Source: an uncultured Prevotella sp.
GTDB taxonomy: Bacteria > Bacteroidota > Bacteroidia > Bacteroidales > Bacteroidaceae
NCBI GenBank assembly: GCA_945875635.1
Contig: CAMCLD010000005.1
Span: 1 to 64,000, forward strand
Direction of reading: 5' to 3'
DNA length: 64,000 bases
The notes beneath the pieces are model-generated. The model saw nothing but the letters and a program-made list of their open reading frames with translations. It had not been told where the DNA came from and did not search any database. The position numbers and the translations under genes are program-made. Shown here in pieces: positions 17,504 to 26,586 of the stretch; positions within the stretch are counted from its first letter, which is position 1; each line of letters starts with the position of its first letter.

Positions 17504-19603
17504 TCATTTGATTCGCTGTATGTCTCTTAAGAAAAGAGTCCTCCTGTCATTATAGAGCTTTAAGAAATCCATTGCGCTTGGATGTCCAGGAGCTGGGGCG
17601 AAGTATTCTTTGTTGTAGTTGCGCCATGTATGGAAATAGCAGAGATGGTACTTGTCAAGAACAGGCTTGAGCACCCTCGTCCACCATGTAGAGTCTGGGA
17701 TGTTTTTATATCCGCACTCTGTTATTGCAAGTAGCTTGTTGTTTGCATTGGCAAAAGAACTGAGGAAGTCAAGGTCGGAAGTCACCTGCTTTACGAAATC
17801 CTCCTCTGTGCCCCACTGGTATGAATCCTCTCCTATGAGTGTGACACGCCCGTTGCCTGGATAGCGTTTCATGAATCGCTCCATAGTCCATCCTCCGTCA
17901 AGGTTTGGAGAATAGCTCCACATGAGATTGTCAAGTCCTTGTGCCCTGAGGTAGTCTTGAAGCATATTCCATAAGGCAAGATATTCATTGTCGGTACACA
18001 GTTTCTGTCCCCACCAGAACCACGAACCATTGTTCTCATGCCAGGGACGGAAGATAATAGGTACAAGTGTGCCGTCCTGTGTCTTTAGACTCTTGAGGAA
18101 ATTGCCAACCCTTTCCATCCACAGACAGAATTTCGGATGCTGTGAGCCACCTGGCAACACACTCTTTACGACCTGATCTGATGACACGTCCCATGCTGTT
18201 CCGCCTGTAAGGGGATTGCGAGGATGCCAACTTATGGTTATGATACCTCCACGCTTATGCTGGTTTAATATCTCATGGCGCATGGCATCGAAAGGAACAC
18301 TGTCAAGATTCTTGGCATCGCCCATCTCTATTCCGCCAAGGTCGTAACCCATGACGGCAGGATAGTCACCTACAAGTTCCTTAACGTCGCTTCTGCCGAA
18401 CTGCCATTCCCATGTCAGCCCGTAGAACGTATCATCCTGATGTCCGAACATATAGCCAAGGTCACGCAGATGACGCATCCTTCGCTCAAGTTTCATTGCT
18501 TCGTTGAAATATACTGGTGCCTTATAATCTGGGTTAAGGTCGGAGAGGAAAAGAGTACGCTCAAGATTGTAGAAGTCCTTGAAGTCTGATGCACATGTCT
18601 TTTCTGGAGCTGGTCCAAAGTTCTCTGTAGGATTGTCCCAAGCGTTGCGCCATAGCAGTACATAACTCATCGGTATGTCTTTAATGGCATTCCACAGCAC
18701 ATTGGTGAACCATTTCGGATTGGTAGTGTCGCGCTGTCCCGTCTCTGAGAAGCACACAAGTTTTCCTCGACGCTCTGCCTCAGCATTAATGACGCTGAAC
18801 TCCTCCTTAACCTCTTTTATAAACTTATCGCCATCTTTACCAGAATAGATGTCAACACCTAACATGTCAACATACTTGTCACCTGGATAATAGCGAAGGT
18901 ATGTTTCGGAAGTCTCACCCGGTGTACCTCCCGGCGAGTAACAGTATATACAGTTTCTTACACCATACTTTTTCAGTTGCTTGACTGTATATATGAACAA
19001 TGCCTTATACTGTTCTGGCGTACATGAGTTCTTTCCCCACCAGAACCATCCGCCATGCATCTCATGCCAAGGACGGAATATGACAGGAATCGTCTCGCCT
19101 GAGTGTGTCTTCAGGGTACTAAGGAATGTTGCAACCTTCTTCAACCATGAGTCAAACTTTGCATTTGACTTACCTCCAGGCAGACTTGCCACTACGGCAT
19201 CTCCGCTGGGGTCCCAAGCATTGTTTCCCGTAGATGGATTCCAAGCATGCCAGCTGATGGTGACTATGCCTCCACGCTCATGTTGGAAAGCTATCTCTTC
19301 ACGCATCCTTTCAAAAGGGACTCCGTCAAGATTACATACGGAATCTAATTCTAACTGTCCGAGGTCGAACCCCATCACGGCAGGATAGTCTCCGCATACC
19401 TCCTTCACGTCAGAACGATTGTAGTCCCAGCACCATGAAGTGCCATAGAATGGAGCATCCTGATGTCCCAGCATTATACCTTTGTCCTGCAACAGTCTGA
19501 GACGTTTCACATAGTCTTTCATTGAAACCTTGGTTGCCGCACTTGCCGACATGGCAAGGCTCGTCATTATGGTTAATAGAAAATATTTCATCACAGCAAA
19601 CAT
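17504..19603 (-). CDS. Secreted tandem GH26 beta-mannanase (two GH26 domains)
   Basis: Two homologous halves: HQDAPFYGTSWCWD...FRPWHEMHGGWFWWG...CFSETGQ and HQDDTFYGLTWEWQ...FRPWHENNGSWFWWG...AITECGY; signal peptide. Confidence 0.92.
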   Translation of the reverse strand: MFAVMKYFLLTIMTSLAMSASAATKVSMKDYVKRLRLLQDKGIMLGHQDAPFYGTSWCWDYNRSDVKEVCGDYPAVMGFDLGQLELDSVCNLDGVPFERMREEIAFQHERGGIVTISWHAWNPSTGNNAWDPSGDAVVASLPGGKSNAKFDSWLKKVATFLSTLKTHSGETIPVIFRPWHEMHGGWFWWGKNSCTPEQYKALFIYTVKQLKKYGVRNCIYCYSPGGTPGETSETYLRYYPGDKYVDMLGVDIYSGKDGDKFIKEVKEEFSVINAEAERRGKLVCFSETGQRDTTNPKWFTNVLWNAIKDIPMSYVLLWRNAWDNPTENFGPAPEKTCASDFKDFYNLERTLFLSDLNPDYKAPVYFNEAMKLERRMRHLRDLGYMFGHQDDTFYGLTWEWQFGRSDVKELVGDYPAVMGYDLGGIEMGDAKNLDSVPFDAMRHEILNQHKRGGIITISWHPRNPLTGGTAWDVSSDQVVKSVLPGGSQHPKFCLWMERVGNFLKSLKTQDGTLVPIIFRPWHENNGSWFWWGQKLCTDNEYLALWNMLQDYLRAQGLDNLMWSYSPNLDGGWTMERFMKRYPGNGRVTLIGEDSYQWGTEEDFVKQVTSDLDFLSSFANANNKLLAITECGYKNIPDSTWWTRVLKPVLDKYHLCYFHTWRNYNKEYFAPAPGHPSAMDFLKLYNDRRTLFLRDIQRIK

Positions 19604-19657
19604 CTCGTTTTATATGTTTGTATATTTTTACTTTGTTGTGTCTTTTGACTTGGCTTG

Positions 19658-20947
19658 TCATTTCTCTGTTTTTATCCCCATTTGTGACAGAAGCCATGCC
19701 TCCCACTCATCCCACTGTTCCTGATACCAGAAATGTCCTGTCTTCTGATAAAGACTAAGCGTCTTGGGAGCAGTAACCACATTATAGGTACCATAACTGC
19801 TTTGGGGCGGCACTACTTCATCGTTGTAGCCAAAGGAATACCATCCGGGGCAAGTGATGCGACGTGCAAAGTTAACACCGTCATAATATCTTGCGCCCTC
19901 CACTTTCTTCATATCCACGGTTTCCTTGTTAAGGAAATAATGCGGCCATCCGCCGGCAGTGCCATTAAGTTCCGACTCATAGTCGCACATCGCATCATGC
20001 ACTGCACCAAGGAAGGTTACCCTCTTGTCAAGTGCAGCCGTTGCAAGAGACAGGAAACCACCTTGCGAGGAACCAGTCACTCCAAGACTTGTACCGTTCC
20101 ACTCTGGTAGAGATGCTATATAGTCAACTGACCTCAAAGCACCTGTAACGACTCTACGGTAGTAATTCTTTTCTGGCTGGTCAAGGTTTGTCTCCCAGTA
20201 ATTGTCCAAGCATCCGGGTAGCATAAGGTCATACACCTGCTGGTCCATAGTGACAGGAATGCCGTGAATGCCAATCTCAAGTGTTATCGCACCTTTGGAA
20301 GCAGTATAGACATCACCACCATAAGGACGCACGCCAGCACCTGGCACGCGCAGTAATGCCGGATATTTACCAGGCTGGACTGGAATGCATAATATACCGA
20401 AAATGCGGCTATCGGGACGATTGTTAACAAAGCTCACCTCATAGACGTTCACATCCTTGGTGCATCGCTCTGGCAAGAGTCTGCGTGTTGGGTTAAGGTC
20501 ATTCTTCCTTGCAGAGGCAAGAGTTTCAGACCAGAACTGGTCGAAATCCTTCGGACATTTCGTCGCTGGCTCTATCTTCTCAGGAGAGAAGCCCGCTGTA
20601 CACTGGCTTTCATAAGCTTTGCCATTGACAGTAGTCCTTACTTTCAGTGTGTAGAAACCGGGGGTCTTCATTACACCTGACCATTTCATTGTTCCATCTT
20701 TCAGGACAACAGACTTTTTCTTGACATTAGGATACAGAGAAGGACCTGCTTCGTAGTCAATCGTTGCATCAGGCATAAGTGAACCTGATTTTCTTACCTC
20801 CACTGTGAACTTGGCAGTCTCTCCCACCTTGTATGTCCAGTCGTTATGGTCTGGATATACGCTAATCTCAATATTGTTACCACAAATCTGTGCGGCAACT
20901 GGTATCACGAACAATACCAAGGCAAAAAACAAATGAATCTTTTTCAT
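19658..20947 (-). CDS. Acetyl xylan esterase / CE7 (AXE1) family secreted esterase
   Basis: GVTGSSQGGFLSLATAALDKRV (GxSxGG), PCPxDFDQFW-like segment, signal peptide. Confidence 0.87.
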   Translation of the reverse strand: MKKIHLFFALVLFVIPVAAQICGNNIEISVYPDHNDWTYKVGETAKFTVEVRKSGSLMPDATIDYEAGPSLYPNVKKKSVVLKDGTMKWSGVMKTPGFYTLKVRTTVNGKAYESQCTAGFSPEKIEPATKCPKDFDQFWSETLASARKNDLNPTRRLLPERCTKDVNVYEVSFVNNRPDSRIFGILCIPVQPGKYPALLRVPGAGVRPYGGDVYTASKGAITLEIGIHGIPVTMDQQVYDLMLPGCLDNYWETNLDQPEKNYYRRVVTGALRSVDYIASLPEWNGTSLGVTGSSQGGFLSLATAALDKRVTFLGAVHDAMCDYESELNGTAGGWPHYFLNKETVDMKKVEGARYYDGVNFARRITCPGWYSFGYNDEVVPPQSSYGTYNVVTAPKTLSLYQKTGHFWYQEQWDEWEAWLLSQMGIKTEK

Positions 20948-21142
20948 TTAGGTTAGTATTTTTGTTAACTGGGTACAAAGATACTACAAAATAACCATAA
21001 ACCATGATACTATTTTTGCCATTGATGATATAATATGAATAAGTCTGTATTATTTTAACTTTTTTACATATATAATTGAGGTATAGTATCTGTTCTCGAA
21101 TATAGTAAACAGCATGCACTGTAAGCGCAGGCTGTACTTAGC

Positions 21143-21169
21143 CCAGGGTAGAGCATAGCGACACCCTGG
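21143..21169. repeat. REP-like short palindrome CCAGGGT-agagcatagcgac-ACCCTGG
   Basis: 7-bp inverted arms in intergenic DNA. Confidence 0.4.
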
Positions 21170-21224
21170 AGATATTGTTGCGTAGGTTATGAAGTTGTTT
21201 GGTTGTTAGGTTATGAGGATGTTT

Positions 21225-21290
21225 GGTTTAGGGTATGAGGTAGTCAGGTTTAGGGTATGAGGTAGTCAGGTTTAGGGTATGAGGTAGTCA
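21225..21290. repeat. 22-bp perfect tandem repeat x3 (GGTTTAGGGTATGAGGTAGTCA)
   Basis: 21225-21246, 21247-21268 and 21269-21290 identical; degenerate copies upstream. Confidence 0.95.
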
Positions 21291-21314
21291 GGTCATTTGC
21301 TATAAAATCTGAAT

Positions 21315-21417
21315 GCAATTGTTTGAAATGCTGATAAGGTTAATAATCTTTCGGCTGAAAGATTAATAACCTTTCGGCTGAAAGGTTAATAACCTTATCA
21401 GCAATGAAATAAATTGC
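21315..21417. other. Nested multi-arm inverted repeat (possible cruciform or structured RNA)
   Basis: GCTGATAAGGTTAATAA/TTATTAACCTTATCAGC enclosing ATCTTTCGGCTGAAAGAT and CCTTTCGGCTGAAAGG; outer GCAATT/AATTGC. Confidence 0.85.
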
Positions 21418-21515
21418 GATAGACTAAACAAGCTATTGTGATAGACAAAGCAACCTATAATCCCCGATTTGGGATAATCGTATGTTCATATATCATAATG
21501 TGCAGACTCACATGA

Positions 21516-21560
21516 CAGAAAAAGTCCCCGCTTCCAAAGCAAGGCAATGGAAACGGGGAC
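21516..21560 (-). terminator. Intrinsic terminator of the GH5/surface-protein operon
   Basis: Minus strand GTCCCCGTTTCC...GGAAGCGGGGACTTTTTCTG. Confidence 0.85.
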
Positions 21561-21612
21561 AATATAAAATTTAATATCGACAATTCAAATGGAATTGTCA
21601 TGTACATTGGAT

Positions 21613-23073
21613 TTATTTTGCAGGGAAGGCACTCATGAGCTGGTTCACGATATCAGGTTCCGTCCACTGGCGTGTCTGGCGGTCATAAAGACCCATCCAC
21701 CACAGACCAGTCGTACCATAGGATGTCATTTTCTTAGCCATGTATGCAGCGTACTTAACACGCTCGTTCATGTCCTTGCCTGTATCGATAGCTCCAAACT
21801 CTCCATAGAAATATGGAATGCCGAGCTGTGCAAAACGTTTGTCAACACGAAGTGTCAGATTATCAATTTCCTGCTCGCATGATGAATCGAACACTTTGAT
21901 GTTCCACTCTCCATTGTCATTGCAGAAATTATATGGGTCGTAAGTATGGAGCGAACATACAAGATGGTTTGCATGAACATCGTTTGGAACGGCAAGCTCG
22001 TCAATGGCATCCTGCGATGTTGTAGCTGCATAGGTGGTTATGACGAGATTACGCCACTCGTTGTTACCACCTGTTGCACGTACAACATCCACGAAGTCCT
22101 GCTCAAGGAGACGTATAGCCTCATAGTCGGTGGAGCCTGCAATTGGTGCAGTCCAGCTATACTGAGAGTTGAGAATCTCGTTGAAAGCCTCGAACAGCAG
22201 TTTCTGGTCGTAGTCTTTAAAACGTGTTGCTATCTGCTGCCACAACTTCTTAAAGCGTACGCTTGATGTTGCATAGGATTCCATGTCAGCACGCAGCCAG
22301 CCTGCATCATCAAGACGGGCTGCATCCTTGGCACCGCTGTCGTGCATCACATTGATAACACAATAGCATCCTGTGCTAAGAACCATATCAACCACCTGCT
22401 GTACACGGTCCATCCATGCGGCATCTACATTGCCGTCAGCATCCATGTGAGGATACCATGTAACAGGCACACGGATGATGTTGAAGCCTTTGGCAGCTAT
22501 GTCATCGATTATCTCCTGCGTCGTGACAGGCTGTCCCCATGCTGTCTCCCATGCCTCTGTGCCTTTGCTGAAGTCTATCCATGTGGCTGTGTTGATATCA
22601 GGATTAGCTTCGAGAGTGTTTCCGAGGTTATAACCGACTCTAAGGTTCTTCACAAATGTGAATGCATCCTCAAATGGGTCACCCTCATCTGTCTCGTTAC
22701 CTTTCTGTGTCACGTTAATGACCTTAGTGAGTCCACCAGACGCAATGGTTATTGTACCCTGACGTGTAGCACCCTCGTTCTTGGTAACACTAACCTTAGT
22801 ATATGTGGTGTTCAGAGTGTCGGCATATCCAGCATGGTTGGACAAAGTGAGCCAGGAGTCGTCACTTGACTGTGCTGTCCAATCGCCATCGGCATCGACA
22901 CCGATTATAGTGCTGTTAGCCTGCATGTTGAATACAAGCTCATCAACCACATCTCCATCTTTGCTGACTGTTATGGAAGTGGCAGAGCCATTGTTGTCAT
23001 CATCGCTGCATGACTGTAGGGCAAAGCCCATAACAAATGTCATCACAACGGTTAATATATTCTTTATATTCAT
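21613..23073 (-). CDS. BACON domain + GH5 (GH5_4-like) endo-glycanase lipoprotein
   Basis: LQSCSDDD lipobox; BACON GDWTAQSSDDSWLTLSNHAG...GTITIASGGLTKVINVTQKG; GH5 LRVGYNLGNTLEA, GFNIIRVPVTW, LLFEAFNEI, FYGEFGA. Confidence 0.9.
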   Translation of the reverse strand: MNIKNILTVVMTFVMGFALQSCSDDDNNGSATSITVSKDGDVVDELVFNMQANSTIIGVDADGDWTAQSSDDSWLTLSNHAGYADTLNTTYTKVSVTKNEGATRQGTITIASGGLTKVINVTQKGNETDEGDPFEDAFTFVKNLRVGYNLGNTLEANPDINTATWIDFSKGTEAWETAWGQPVTTQEIIDDIAAKGFNIIRVPVTWYPHMDADGNVDAAWMDRVQQVVDMVLSTGCYCVINVMHDSGAKDAARLDDAGWLRADMESYATSSVRFKKLWQQIATRFKDYDQKLLFEAFNEILNSQYSWTAPIAGSTDYEAIRLLEQDFVDVVRATGGNNEWRNLVITTYAATTSQDAIDELAVPNDVHANHLVCSLHTYDPYNFCNDNGEWNIKVFDSSCEQEIDNLTLRVDKRFAQLGIPYFYGEFGAIDTGKDMNERVKYAAYMAKKMTSYGTTGLWWMGLYDRQTRQWTEPDIVNQLMSAFPAK

Positions 23074-23082
23074 ATTCGTATT

Positions 23083-24699
23083 TTATTTTGAAGGTATGTA
23101 TATGACACGGATATTGTCGAACTTGACATCTATCTTTCCTGACGTGATGCTCTGGTTAATACTCTGGATGCGGAACTGGTTAAGTCCTGTCGTGCGTATG
23201 TCTGCCATCGTCTTACCAGCGTAGCAAGCGAATTTGCTCAATGGAACAACAGCGCGATACCATTTGTTCTTATGGTTCTTGCCGTTTATATCCTGAAGTA
23301 CAGGACCATCAGGGAACAATCCAAACTGAGTGTCATAATCTTCCCATGCGAAGTTATCATACTGGTTCTCTGCATCACCAAACGGCTGTATCATATAACG
23401 GAGGTATCCCAAGAATGAACCATTATTATAGTCTCCAGCATCATATACATTCATTGAAAAGTACAGTTCGTCGGCCGTTGCTGTTGCAGGAATGTTGTCA
23501 GAGAACAGGAATGAGTTGCCACTCCAGTCTTTACGGAAGTAAATCATAGTACCCCACCACTGCTGATACTCAGTTGGCACGTTGATGTAGGCATATATGC
23601 CATCTGCAGTACCTGAATCAACATAGGTAGCGTTAGGACTCCACCCATTGTCTGTAGCTCCGTCATCGAATGACGTTACCAACGTTGTCGTATCATAGAA
23701 ACTTCCTTGTGAAACCTCTCCACCTGGTGTGACAATGGTAAGTGTGGCATTTGAGCAATCGACAGGCTTTTGGATGAATGGTACATAGATTGTATCTTCT
23801 GACTCGGACACCGTGAACTGGTCTGGAGTGAGAGTAACATCACAATACATTATTTTCTCAACCTGCACGAACTCACGACCTGTTATCACAAGTGTCTCAC
23901 CTACCTGCGGCATGTCGTTAGAGCAAGTAAGTATCACTGGCTTGCCAGGAAGCCTGTAATAAGACAGATATGACACTCCAGCAGCACATTCAACAACGAG
24001 TGCGCCCTTCTCCGGTGCACCATCCGGTACTGTCACAGACAGTACGGATACTGTCTCGTATGCTTTTGTATCAGGGTTTATGTCGTGATTCTGAGACACA
24101 TACTCGTATGCAGCATCAACATGGCTGCCTGGTACATCCTTCCATACTGTTGTATCAAGTTCCTCACCTTCAACATCTGTGAAATAAACTTTCTCCACAT
24201 CCACGAGGTTAAGTCCATAGACCGTAAGCTTGTCACCCGCATTTCGTGGATAAGTTGCTGAGATACGCTGCATCTGTGGATAAGGTGCTGTTATCTTGAA
24301 CGAATAAACAGCTGTGCCATGCGTAGTCTCAACCCTTATCTCATCCTTGAGGTCGCTGTCGAAAGCCGTCAGCTTGAAGCCGTCCTCCTCAGATGGAATC
24401 GTTACAATGATACTATGGTCAGTATTCATAGTAGGGTTGAAGTAAACTTCCTGGTCGTTGATATACACCTTAAGGGTATTACCGAGATTGTTGCCTATGA
24501 TGGCTATCATCTGTCCAGGACCTGCCTTTACGAATGTACTGTCAGCCTTTGCCGGATCGGGTACTCGGACAGCTGTAATCTCTGGCTGTCCCCCATTGGC
24601 GTCATCGTCATCACTGCAAGAAGTGAGGCAGAACTGGAAAGCTGCAAGAAGCAACATCAGCATGACGCTCATTTTATAACTGAATCTATTCTTGTCCAT
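23083..24699 (-). CDS. IPT/TIG-domain surface glycan-binding lipoprotein
   Basis: FCLTSCSDDDD lipobox; repeated TIG-like segments; encoded after SusC/SusD. Confidence 0.82.
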   Translation of the reverse strand: MDKNRFSYKMSVMLMLLLAAFQFCLTSCSDDDDANGGQPEITAVRVPDPAKADSTFVKAGPGQMIAIIGNNLGNTLKVYINDQEVYFNPTMNTDHSIIVTIPSEEDGFKLTAFDSDLKDEIRVETTHGTAVYSFKITAPYPQMQRISATYPRNAGDKLTVYGLNLVDVEKVYFTDVEGEELDTTVWKDVPGSHVDAAYEYVSQNHDINPDTKAYETVSVLSVTVPDGAPEKGALVVECAAGVSYLSYYRLPGKPVILTCSNDMPQVGETLVITGREFVQVEKIMYCDVTLTPDQFTVSESEDTIYVPFIQKPVDCSNATLTIVTPGGEVSQGSFYDTTTLVTSFDDGATDNGWSPNATYVDSGTADGIYAYINVPTEYQQWWGTMIYFRKDWSGNSFLFSDNIPATATADELYFSMNVYDAGDYNNGSFLGYLRYMIQPFGDAENQYDNFAWEDYDTQFGLFPDGPVLQDINGKNHKNKWYRAVVPLSKFACYAGKTMADIRTTGLNQFRIQSINQSITSGKIDVKFDNIRVIYIPSK

Positions 24700-24724
24700 T
24701 TAATTATGTCTTGTCAATTGGTTA

Positions 24725-26509
24725 TTACTCATTGGTCGTATTCTCTGTTTCACTGCCGAAGTCATACTCCTGCGGATCTTCATTGAAATATTTGTTCTGA
24801 AGCACATCACTCTCTGGATATGGCATGAAGATATTCATCTCACTCAGGACAATCGGTACATATCCCTCTTGGTTGCGCAACAGAGTGTTCAGGTCATATA
24901 CATAGCCGTTAGCCTTGGTCTGCACAATTGTATTGTCATTCTCGCCCATACGCAGGCAGTCGTTCCAATAGCAGTGTCCTTGGTCATCGAAGAGATACCA
25001 GTTGTTTACTCCTGGGAATATAACTCTATAGCTTAGGGTCCTATCTTTGTTCATAAGAACATTGCCTTCACGAATCTCAAAGCCGCGGTGCTGCTTGTTG
25101 TTGAAGAAGTCGAGCATATACTGTGGCTTCCATCTGTACCATGTCACCATGTCGAACCAGTTGGTATATTCAAGGCAGAACTCTATCCTGCGCTCACGAA
25201 TCAAGTCATCGAAAGTGAAGGATGTCTTGGCTGGCAGTTTAGCACGCAGACGTGTAGCGTTGAAAGCCTTGAGAGCCTCTGGGTCAGATGTTGAACTGTT
25301 GTTGCCAAGAAGTGCCTCAGCCTTTATAAGATAAACATCTGCAAGACGCTGGATATATGTATTCATAGGAGAAGCCATCTGTGCCAGATGACCATTGCAG
25401 TCTGCCTTCGTTCCAACCACTCCTTTCTTACATTGCATCCAATTGTGATTGTAAGTATATCCGCCATCCTCACTCTTTACATAGCTATAATACCTACCTG
25501 GCGTGAAAAATGTGGCACGAAGGCGGAATGAGTCGGCTACTTCCTCGTTGTAATAGTCAATCATGTCTGGTGTTGGCTGAAGGTTGCCTCCCCACACATT
25601 GACATCGCTGACTTCTGGGAAAGCAAGGTCTGAGTAAGTAGCATTCATAGCTCCCCACTCTCCAGAGAGCGGGTCTGCCCAGCGCATGGCAAGGAGTGTC
25701 TCGTCATTATCGTTGTATGCATACTTGTAAAGGTCCTCGTAGTTGTCAAGAAGCCTGTAAGGTCCATTGTTGATGACATCGTCACAAAGCGACACGACTC
25801 TTCTGAGTGTAGCCTCATCGCGTGTGCCACCCTTGTTCCATCCACTCTCAGCAAGGAGCACCTTGGCAAGCATTCCCTCTGCAGCATACTTGGTGGCGTG
25901 ATGGTCACGGCTTGCCTCTGGAAGAAGAGCCACTGCACGTTCCAAGTCACGGATAATGAACTTGAGCACACTTGCTTCCGTATTAAGAGGGCGTACAGGA
26001 ACCTGCGAGGCATCAACATTATCCTCATAAAGGATTACATCACCCCAACCACGCAAAAGATAGAAATATGCGGTTGCCCTCATCAAGTATGCCTCACCCA
26101 TTGCAAGGTCTTTTACTGACTGTGACACATCGTCTGTGGCATAGGCTGGAATGTCTGAAAGTATAGAGTTTGACATAGACACAACTACATAGAGAGCCGA
26201 CCAAGCAAGACCAAGGTCTTCTGTAAGTCCCGTCAGTTGAAAGCGTGCGAACTCAGCGCTCACGTATGGATTCCATGCATCATTTGCCCTGTAAGAACCC
26301 ATACCAATCAATGCGCGACGGTTGAAATTAAACCATGCTCTGTTATATAAAGGCTCTACTGCCTTCAACACAGCATCATCGGAGGAATAGAAAGTCTCCG
26401 CTGTATAACTGTTGCTTGGCGTCCTTTCAAGGAAGTCGTCACCGCAACTGCTCATAGTAAGGGTAAGCGAGGCTATTGCCGACGCCAGAAATATATTTTT
26501 CTTTTTCAT
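24725..26509 (-). CDS. SusD/RagB family nutrient-binding outer membrane lipoprotein
   Basis: TMSSCGDDFLERTPSNSYTAETFYSSDDA; LIRERRIEFCLEYTNWFDMVTWYRW. Confidence 0.95.
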   Translation of the reverse strand: MKKKNIFLASAIASLTLTMSSCGDDFLERTPSNSYTAETFYSSDDAVLKAVEPLYNRAWFNFNRRALIGMGSYRANDAWNPYVSAEFARFQLTGLTEDLGLAWSALYVVVSMSNSILSDIPAYATDDVSQSVKDLAMGEAYLMRATAYFYLLRGWGDVILYEDNVDASQVPVRPLNTEASVLKFIIRDLERAVALLPEASRDHHATKYAAEGMLAKVLLAESGWNKGGTRDEATLRRVVSLCDDVINNGPYRLLDNYEDLYKYAYNDNDETLLAMRWADPLSGEWGAMNATYSDLAFPEVSDVNVWGGNLQPTPDMIDYYNEEVADSFRLRATFFTPGRYYSYVKSEDGGYTYNHNWMQCKKGVVGTKADCNGHLAQMASPMNTYIQRLADVYLIKAEALLGNNSSTSDPEALKAFNATRLRAKLPAKTSFTFDDLIRERRIEFCLEYTNWFDMVTWYRWKPQYMLDFFNNKQHRGFEIREGNVLMNKDRTLSYRVIFPGVNNWYLFDDQGHCYWNDCLRMGENDNTIVQTKANGYVYDLNTLLRNQEGYVPIVLSEMNIFMPYPESDVLQNKYFNEDPQEYDFGSETENTTNE

Positions 26510-26586
26510 ATCGTTATTACTTTATTTGTTTGCCGACTTACGACTTGACTGTCATTTCTGACATAGCCGGAAATCAGTATTGCTTA

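Noticed and set aside
21225-21290. CRISPR array at the 22-bp repeats
   Set aside because: Repeats are directly abutting with no unique spacers and no cas genes nearby.
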